Assembly: GCA_035578905.1 (NCBI GenBank)
Contig: JAQJVL010000675.1
Span: forward strand, 186,001-250,000
Length of the DNA: 64,000 bases
Direction: 5' to 3'
Source: Stictocephala bisonia
Taxonomy: Eukaryota; Arthropoda; Insecta; Hemiptera; Membracidae
Shown piece after piece: positions 57,506 to 64,000 of this stretch. The notes under the pieces were generated by a model that was given only the letters and a program-made list of their open reading frames with translations, ran no database searches and was not told the origin of the DNA. Position numbers and translations under genes: made by a program. How positions within the stretch are numbered: the stretch's first letter is position 1; every line of letters begins with the position of its first letter.

Positions 57506-58322
57506 AAAACCACCGTTTTAGTACTGCGGTTGGTGTTCGGCACTAGCACGCTGAGTACCACTATCTGTTGGCAAGCCACCGTTACAGGTCCATTTGACTG
57601 TATTTAAGGTTGCTTATTAGTGTTTAAATTGCCTACTCCGATTGAAAATGTAGCAGACTGTAACATACACATTGTGATAAGTTTTCGTAATGCTAAAGGT
57701 GTGAAGGCAGCTGACATTCATTGTGAGATCTGTGATGTTTATGGAGAAAACTGATGGGATGGTGAGTGATGGGATGGTACGGAAATGGGTTCACTCATTA
57801 CTGATGACTTGGTGCAAAAGGTTGATGATAAAGTCAGAAAAACATACGCTTTACAACTTCATCATTATATAGTAACTGTCCTCAAGTGTCAAGAAGTGTG
57901 ATTTACGAAATTGTGACAGAACGTTTGAAGTACCGAGAGTTATGCTTATGCTGGGTTTCCAAAATGCTGACAGAGAATCACAAAAACAAATGTTCAGCGA
58001 GAATCACAAAAAACAAAAGTTAAGCCAGTTCTCTCAATTTATTTTTAGAACATTAGAATCCTAAGGGTGAGGATTGTTTAAACCAAATTGTCACTAAGAT
58101 CTCACAATGAATGTCAGCTGCTTTCACGCCCTAAGCGTTAAGAAAACTTACACAGCATTTTCAATCAGAGGAGGCATTTTAAACACTCATAAGTAAACTT
58201 AAATACTTGTCGAATGGATCCCTAACGTCAGTTGTGGCTTGCCAACAGATAAACTGTGGTACACAGCGTGCAAGCACCAACCACCGGCCGCAGCGTTACA
58301 ACGGCGGGATTCCAAAACGGTT
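57506..58322 (+). mobile_element. Mariner-family remnant built from two inverted 5' ends
   Basis: The left half codes for FRNAKGVKAADIHCEICDVY, SDGMVRKWVHS, LITDDLVQKVDDKVRK and YEIVTERLKYRELCLCWVSK, the N-terminal HTH half of a mariner transposase, with deletions and stops. The right half (58085-58322), read on minus, repeats the 5' UTR and start (gttggcaagccac, gattgaaaatg, gctgacattcattgtgagat) found at 57505-57740. So the two ends are inverted copies of the same 5' region and the catalytic domain is absent. Confidence 0.75.
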
Positions 58323-58803
58323 CTTACTTTAAAAACATGCCTCTTACTTGCAGTATTTTTACAACAGAAACTTTCTTGCTATAGTTGCAGAAAATGTTAT
58401 TACTGTGATTATGAATTTAAAATCAAAAATCAATTGTAACATACTTACTTTAAGTTTGGTCATGATCTACCTGAGAAATGGATAGGTAATCACTTGTAAG
58501 TATGAGTAAAACTTGTGTTTTATTCAAACCCACATAAAAGTATTTACTTATAGATAAACAAATGTATGCGGTGGTAAGTAATTACGTGTAAGAAAAGTAA
58601 ACCTATTTACTAAGAGATTACTGATATTTTATTCACATACTATCAAGTATTAAGTACTGTTTATTCACATCACTGTGTATTTTTTATACTTTGATTCTAA
58701 AAAAAGGAACAAACTGTACATGCATCATTAACTATTATACAATTTTGAATATTAAATGCAGACGGTGTTTGCAGAATTGAATATAAGTTATATAAAAACT
58801 TAC
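58323..58803. other. Intron flanking the GORAB-like exon, nothing recognised
   Basis: AT-rich; no repeat or coding signal. Confidence 0.35.
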
Positions 58804-58978
58804 CACAGAGCCCAATTGCAATTTGTCCATGAGGTCTGACAGCTTCATTGCCTTCCTTAGTTCATTTTGCTCAATGATGGTACACAAGTGTCCTGTCAGT
58901 AGCTCCTTGCGTTCTTTTTTGTTGAACAGTGCTAGTTTTGCATCAAGATATTCTCTTTCTGCCCTATCAAATCTTTTT
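58804..58978 (-). CDS. GORAB: RAB6-interacting golgin (GORAB) core exon
   Basis: On minus, an acceptor (tttgtttgttttgttttag) precedes 58 codons that end at a consensus donor (GTG|GTAAGT). The exon starts with the third base of a split codon. It encodes [40 protein letters not shown] and [14 protein letters not shown]. LTxHLCTII(Q/E)QNExRKAxKLxxLM is the most conserved stretch of GORAB, a coiled-coil protein of the trans-Golgi that binds RAB6 and acts in COPI retrieval. Highly charged, helical throughout. The 5' exons should lie above 59 kb or outside the window; I could not find them. Downstream candidates are at 51.3-51.5 kb. Confidence 0.78.
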
Positions 58979-59924
58979 CTAAAACAAAACAAACAAACAA
59001 AAGCCAAATTTGTAGGTGAACAACACTTAGTTAACAACACAACAATAGTTAACAACACTTAGTTATATAACATTGTATTTTGTTATTTATGTATAACTGT
59101 TATTGATTCCTAAAATATGTACTTAATAAATTTGATGATTTCTTTTTGATCTCAGTAGAAAGTGCATTATTTAGTCTCAATAACCCTTCTCCACATGCAT
59201 TAATTTGACCAGCTGTTTTGGTTATTGTTAGCAAAAACATTGTTTTTGTATTCAAATTAAGTACTATACAATTTTTTAAAGGATTATTTAAGTGGCTTAT
59301 GAACAAACAAGTTTTGAACAACACAGTATTAGCAGATCAAAACCAACTTTAACCCTAACCCTAGTATTGCCCGAAAATCGGGCGATAACTAGTGATCTGA
59401 AATTGGCAACTCCCAAAGATTAGGTAATGTTGCGTGCGGCCAATATTTTATTTATTATAAAATGTGTGTTATCGTAATCAACGCAATTGTTATACTATTG
59501 AATAGAGGATAGATTTTTTTGTATGAATACATGTGCATTCATACAAAAACATAAATTGTTGAAAAATAGTACTACCATGAAACATAATTTGGCATTGGCA
59601 TATTTTTGCAGTTATATGACAACCAATGGTAATATACATATATAAGTAATATAAAACTATATATTTTCTAAATTGTATTAGCACCATATTATAGAAAGTT
59701 TTGAAAGGAAATTCTCATAATTTTATTTTATTAAAAGACAAAATAAAACTATTTGGTAAAAATAAAGAATAAATTTCAATATAACACATCAATATTTATA
59801 TTGTAAACTGCTTTCATAATTGTGAGTAAAATGATATGTAAAAAAAGTTCATAAAAATTTGATGAAAAATAATATTACCATGGCAACAAAATTTAGAGTT
59901 TGCACATTATTGCAGTTATAAGAG
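58979..59924. other. Intronic sequence with repeats and a TTAA-type end
   Basis: At 59349-59352 TTAA precedes ccctaaccctagtattgccc, possibly another piggyBac-type end. Two related segments of about 65 bases lie at 59565-59630 and 59862-59927 (gaaaaata.ta.taccatg, then tttgcagttat or attgcagttat), about 297 bases apart. taatataaaactatatattttctaaa near 59648 recurs at 61150, on the far side of LINE G and repeat H. Confidence 0.4.
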
Positions 59925-60505
59925 AAACAATCTTTATTGCACATAACGTTTTACAATATTTACACAAGTAAACAAAAACAGGTGCATTGTCACACTTGTG
60001 ATTTAAAATATATATACATATTACTCAATTTATTGTATCATGTAAAAATTCATTAAGGTTATAATAAGCCTTTTCACACAATAATTTGTTTATCCTTTTC
60101 TTAAGAGTTGTCATGGCCATGGTTTTATATAAATCTGGTATTTTATTGTAAAATTGAATAGCCTTGTATAATGAACTTTTCTGAAAGAGTGTTAATCTAT
60201 GAGGAGTATTTTCTTGTATTATATGAATGCTTAAATCTGTGAGAATTAAATAAATTGAGATGCACTTAAATTTATGCACTTGAGATGCACTTAAGTTAAA
60301 GAAATTAAAAAAAAATTCTTATGCACCAAAGTTAATAATTCCAACATATAAATTCCTGGCAGTGTTATAATATTTATTTATCTAAAAAATAACTTACAGC
60401 TAGCTCTGCTGGAAGAATTTGTTACTACTCTTACTATTGATTTTTGTACTTTAAATAATTTATCTGCTTCTGGAGCTTCACCCCACAAAATTATCACTGC
60501 ATTTG
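59925..60505 (-). pseudogene. LINE G: CR1-like RT C-terminal fragment
   Basis: The + strand tail region aaacaatctttattgcac marks the 3' end. On minus, 60025-60279 codes for RLTLFQKSSLYKAIQFYNKI and LKKRINKLLCEKAYYNLNEF, the terminal tail of CR1-like ORF2. At 60370-60480, LWGEAPEADKLFKVQKSIVR and SSSRASCK are the connection block. A frame break separates them. 5'-truncated at about 60505. Confidence 0.75.
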
Positions 60506-60506
60506 G

Positions 60507-61136
60507 ATTGCATCATCCTCACTTCGTGCCTGGGACATCTAGACGCCATCGTAACTGCGGGTCGTAAGACTTCATCATTTTTGTAATATTTGATTATTTA
60601 TTGTATTGTTTTATTTCTAATAATTGTTGTCTGTTCAGGTTGAAATGTAATTGTAATAGTAAAATGTAATTGTAATAGTAGTCTCAGTCCTTCCGAGTCA
60701 TATATATCATTTTTGTGCATGTTGAATGTTATTTCAAATTAATAGTGTTTTTCAGGTACCATATATTTATGATTAGTTAATGTAATCTTATTTCAGTCGG
60801 ATTTGAATATTAATTTTAATTGTGTTTTAAAATTTTTTCGTTGATATCGTGACCTTGACAGCGCCTAATTGGTTATATATTAATTTAACCCTGTTAACAT
60901 TTTATATTTAGTATAAGTTGATTTTGTTGCACCCCATTCTAGAATCTAGGTAAAAATGTAGATAATTATTAAATTAGATAAGTTTATTAGTTTAAGAACG
61001 TAGTTTTATAACGTGTTTGTGAAGATGTAATTTAGTTTTTAGCACTTGAAAAAGGTTTGGGTTTTACCAAATCGAAACGTCGTGATTGGTAATTTTCACG
61101 TAATGATGGCAAATGTCCAACTACCTTTGTCTCCCT
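60507..61136 (+). mobile_element. Repeat H, copy 2 (5'-truncated)
   Basis: Aligns with 28752-29388: tcgtgcctgggac(a/g)tct, gcgggtcgtaagacttcatc, cagtccttccgagtca, gcacttgaaaaaggtttggg, and the same 3' end tccaactacctttgtctcc. It lacks the inverted 5' part of copy 1. Confidence 0.8.
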
Positions 61137-61577
61137 CATATGTATGTAATATATAAAACTATGTATTTTCTAAACTAGATAAAATTTAGAAACTTATGTA
61201 TAACTTCAACATTTATTAGCACTACACTACAAATATTTTCAAACGGCAGTTCCTCTATTTTTTGTTTAAACAAAAACTTTTAATTTTATAAAATTAAAAA
61301 ACCTCATTATAACATGCCAAATTTTGTTAAGTAAAATATTCTCTTGACATGCATATCTTGGATTTCTTTTTAGAAAAAGTTTTATATTTTACATAGGATC
61401 ATAATTTGGAAAATTCATTTCAGCCATTTATACATTCTTACATATAACATTGATTTTTTACACTTACGAGGAAAGGAAAAAGAACCACGCTTCTGCATTT
61501 CATATGAAATCCTGAATAATAAAATACGGTACACTTCATTTGTATTGTATAAATTTGACTTCAATGGTTGATTTGCA
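61137..61577. other. AT-rich sequence, nothing recognised
   Basis: Only the short repeat shared with 59648 is visible. Confidence 0.35.
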
Positions 61578-61795
61578 TGTTAAGTAGTTATATGAAGTAT
61601 TATATACAGTATGATAAAATGGTATTTGTTTTATGTTTTGTTTTGCTATTCTATGTAAAGAGTAAATTATTATTTTACCAGGTATTAGAACTAAGCATTG
61701 TTGCAGTAATAAGTATTAATAACAGTATTAATGTAATTCAAAGTGCTGATCACTTTGCTAAGTAAAATTAAATATTGATAATTATAAAACTAACA
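61578..61795 (+). repeat. Candidate Copia 5' LTR
   Basis: Starts TGTTA and ends TAACA, a perfect 5-base terminal inversion, and is followed at once by a Copia-type primer site. Length 218 bases. No second LTR is visible before the window ends, so the left boundary is inferred. Confidence 0.55.
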
Positions 61796-61812
61796 GGTTA
61801 TGGGTCCAGAGC
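61796..61812 (+). promoter_or_regulatory. Copia-type primer binding site
   Basis: The sequence ggttatgggtccagagc directly after the LTR closely resembles the primer site of Drosophila copia (GGTTATGGGCCCAG), which pairs with an internal part of initiator tRNA-Met. Confidence 0.7.
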
Positions 61813-61917
61813 TTAATTGAGATGTATTTATCTAAATAATGTATGGTGAGTATCAAATTTAAAAATATTGTTTGAATAAATGAACAGTGTAAACAGTTTG
61901 TAGGTAAGGATTTCAGC

Positions 61918-63480
61918 ATGGCATCAACAGCATCATAGTTAACTGCAGAACATTTCTCAAATTGGAAATTTAGTATTGAAGCTATTTTAGAAGAGAAAGG
62001 AATGAAATGTGTAACAGTTGTTGAAGATGGGAAAATTTTTGAAGAAAATGAAAAGAAGGATGATGACAAGGCAAGATCAATAATTATACAATGTCTTACT
62101 GACAAACATTTGGAGTACATAAAGGACTCTAAATCAGCAAAGGAAGTGTTAAAAGCTCTGAAAAATGTATTTGAAAGGAAAAGTACATTTTCAAAATTGT
62201 ACATAAGAAGAAAGTTACTCTCTTTAAAATGCAACACAAATGATCTCCAGGAGCACTTTGTAATTTTTTATGGTTTAATTGAAGAACTAGAGGGCACAGG
62301 ATGTACACTAGATGAAAGTGATAAGATATGTCACCTACTACTAACTATGCCAGAGAGATATGATAATGTAATTACATCTATAGCAACAACCACAGCCAAC
62401 TTAACATTAGAATTTGTTAAGTAGATTGTTGGATTCTGAACTGAAATTGAAAAAATAGTAGTAATTTGGAGATTAGCAATGGAAATGAATGTTCTTTTAA
62501 TGTAAATAATTTTCAAAAACGATGTTTCGAGTGTGGTGAAGCAAATCACTTCAAAGCTGATTCCCCTAAATTTAAGAATAAGCCTAGATCTAATTCCACA
62601 AGTTATCACAGAGATTCTAAAGCAAGTAATTTCAAAGAAAGAAGTAAAACTAGTCGAGGAAACTTTTATCGACACACTAGAAATGGCAGACCTGGAAGAG
62701 TTATTTATAGTAGACATTTTACTAATACTAAAGTTAGTGATGCAAGCATTAAGGAAACATCAATAAATTTTGTAGAAGCTTCATGTAAAAACACAGAAGA
62801 ATATTCGTTAAGTGCTTTAGGTAAGTCTAACCTAATGTAATTTGAAGTTGACTCTAGCGCAACAGATCATTTAGTAAATGAATCTTTTGAAAACCTTTGT
62901 TCTAATGTTGAAAATATGAAACATGAAGTAGTAATTAAAATTGCTAATGGCCAGAATATGATTTACAAGAAAATAAGAACTCTAAACGTAGCATATGAAA
63001 ATGTAAATATTTGTATAACTGCTTTATTAGTACCTAATCTATCTCATAACTGCTGTCAGTAAGAAAACTGAATGAGAGAAACATAAGTGTTATGTTCACG
63101 AAAAATAAGGTAAAAATAATTTTGCTATGGAGTGTAAATGGTCTGGAAGCTTGTTTAAAAGCAAAATTTTTTCTGAACGAAAGTTTATTGAGTACGGTAA
63201 GAGAATCTAAATGCCTAATAAGTACAGTAAGCGATCCAGATTTGTGGGACAAGTGTTTAGGACATTTAAACCGTAGAGGACTTAAAAGTCTTAATCTACC
63301 AGTTTATGAACCCTGTATGACAGGAAAGGCAACTAGATTACCATTTAAAAATCTGTGAACCTAGATCCAGAAGAGTGGGAGAACTTCTATACACACATTG
63401 AAGGACCTGTTACGCAGATCACTAGTGAGAAAGAAAAATTGACCAAACAATCACTAATGATTTTTCGCACTTTGTAGTTT
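61918..63480 (+). pseudogene. Copia Gag-Pol, broken and truncated in integrase
   Basis: Gag starts MASTAS at 61918 and meets TAG at codon 7. The gag helical domain follows: HFSNWKFSIEAILEEKG, HLEYIKDSKSAKEVLKAL and LLLTMPERYDNVITSI. After a frameshift a zinc knuckle appears as CFECGEANHFKADS, with the last Cys replaced by Ser. The protease has the VDSSATDHLV motif (catalytic Asp present) after a TAA at 62838. The GAG-pre-integrase block is DLWDKCLGHLNRRGL and EPCMTGKATRLPFK. The integrase begins (RVGELLYTHIEGPVT) and stops. RT and RNase H are absent. Confidence 0.85.
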
Positions 63481-63489
63481 ATTTACTTA

Positions 63490-64000
63490 ACACATTCACT
63501 GCGTCATGAGATCCTGGGGTCTCGTGTCATAGGCTTACACTCACACGGTGATGAAATTCACATTTAATTCCTTATATGTGTTTGTGATATTTTTCGTTGT
63601 AATTAATGCATTGTTGCAGGAGTTGAACTCTATGGAAGCATCTTTCTTTGTGCTTTTAACAGTAAACTAAATCTTACATGAGATCTATAGCTTACATGCC
63701 GCACCAGAGTAATGACGTATTATTTATATGCTGTACAAGACCTATAGACCTAATTGATCACATGGTAGACTAAACGTCAATATTAGCAAACAGATTGTCA
63801 GCTGTTGTTTGAAAAGGCGGAAGAGTTGTTCCACGTGGTTGCTGAGTGGTCTGTTTATTTACAACATAACCTTAATTTCTAAGCTAAAGTATAATTTATT
63901 ACAGTACTTCCTTATATGCAACACGAGGTTCCGAGACACCATGCTTACACGCTATATCTACACCCTGCATAGCACTTATGACGTCAGAAACTTGATAGTT
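63490..64000. other. Sequence after a TTAA, possible piggyBac-type element running off the window
   Basis: The Copia relic ends near 63485 at cttaacacattcactgcgtc. A direct/inverted word pair (ggggtctcgtgtca, and gcaacacgaggttccgagac near 63920) suggests an element, but no coding region or opposite end is seen. Confidence 0.3.

Overview
This is a eukaryotic, AT-rich, transposon-dense window. Three things point to an arthropod, most likely an insect: several CR1-like LINE families, a DD41D mariner-type element, and an intron-containing nuclear gene for the mitochondrial GTPase NOA1. The species cannot be fixed from sequence alone. There is no bacterial operon, CRISPR array, rRNA gene or functional tRNA gene; tRNA-like matches belong to SINEs.

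Host genes. (1) The last three exons of NOA1 lie on + at 1091-1243, 12314-12545 and 34847-35034. Exon phases agree, and the final intron is about 22 kb of transposons. (2) A two-exon + strand gene (45500-45706 and 47927-48230) encodes a 169-residue protein with an apparent signal peptide that I do not recognise. (3) A minus-strand exon at 58804-58978 matches the conserved core of RAB6-interacting golgin (GORAB). Two small phase-matched candidate exons (51444-51539, 51274-51336) may be its 3' end, with a LINE and a 2.5-kb minisatellite in the intron. (4) One weak candidate exon lies at 42813-42959 on minus.

Layout of mobile DNA. 1.7-10.7 kb is a nested stack of CR1-like LINEs on minus: degenerate B is split by C, whose ORF2 is intact; B abuts A; A is split by a Tigger/pogo element. 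11.9-26.6 kb holds SINEs, two copies of an 832-bp piggyBac-derived element (one split by an LTR/Gypsy element with near-identical LTRs) and foldback MITEs. 26.6-34.2 kb holds a composite with 0.6-kb inverted arms and a 4.1-kb PIF/Harbinger element with transposase and MADF genes. 38.3-42.4 kb has two LINEs tail to tail. 43.9-45.1 kb is a large palindrome. 48.55-49.93 kb is a DD41D mariner-type element. 51.6-57.3 kb is LINE D carrying a 76-bp minisatellite grown from its own ORF2. 57.5-58.3 kb is a mariner inverted duplication. 61.6-63.5 kb is a broken Copia element.

I found no evidence for a new multi-gene system. The most interesting signals are a TTTAAAC heptamer in the correct frame at the ORF1/ORF2 overlap of LINE C, which fits -1 ribosomal frameshifting; a minisatellite with higher-order structure born inside a LINE reading frame; a dated stratigraphy of nested insertions with readable target-site duplications; and the unrecognised secreted-protein gene.
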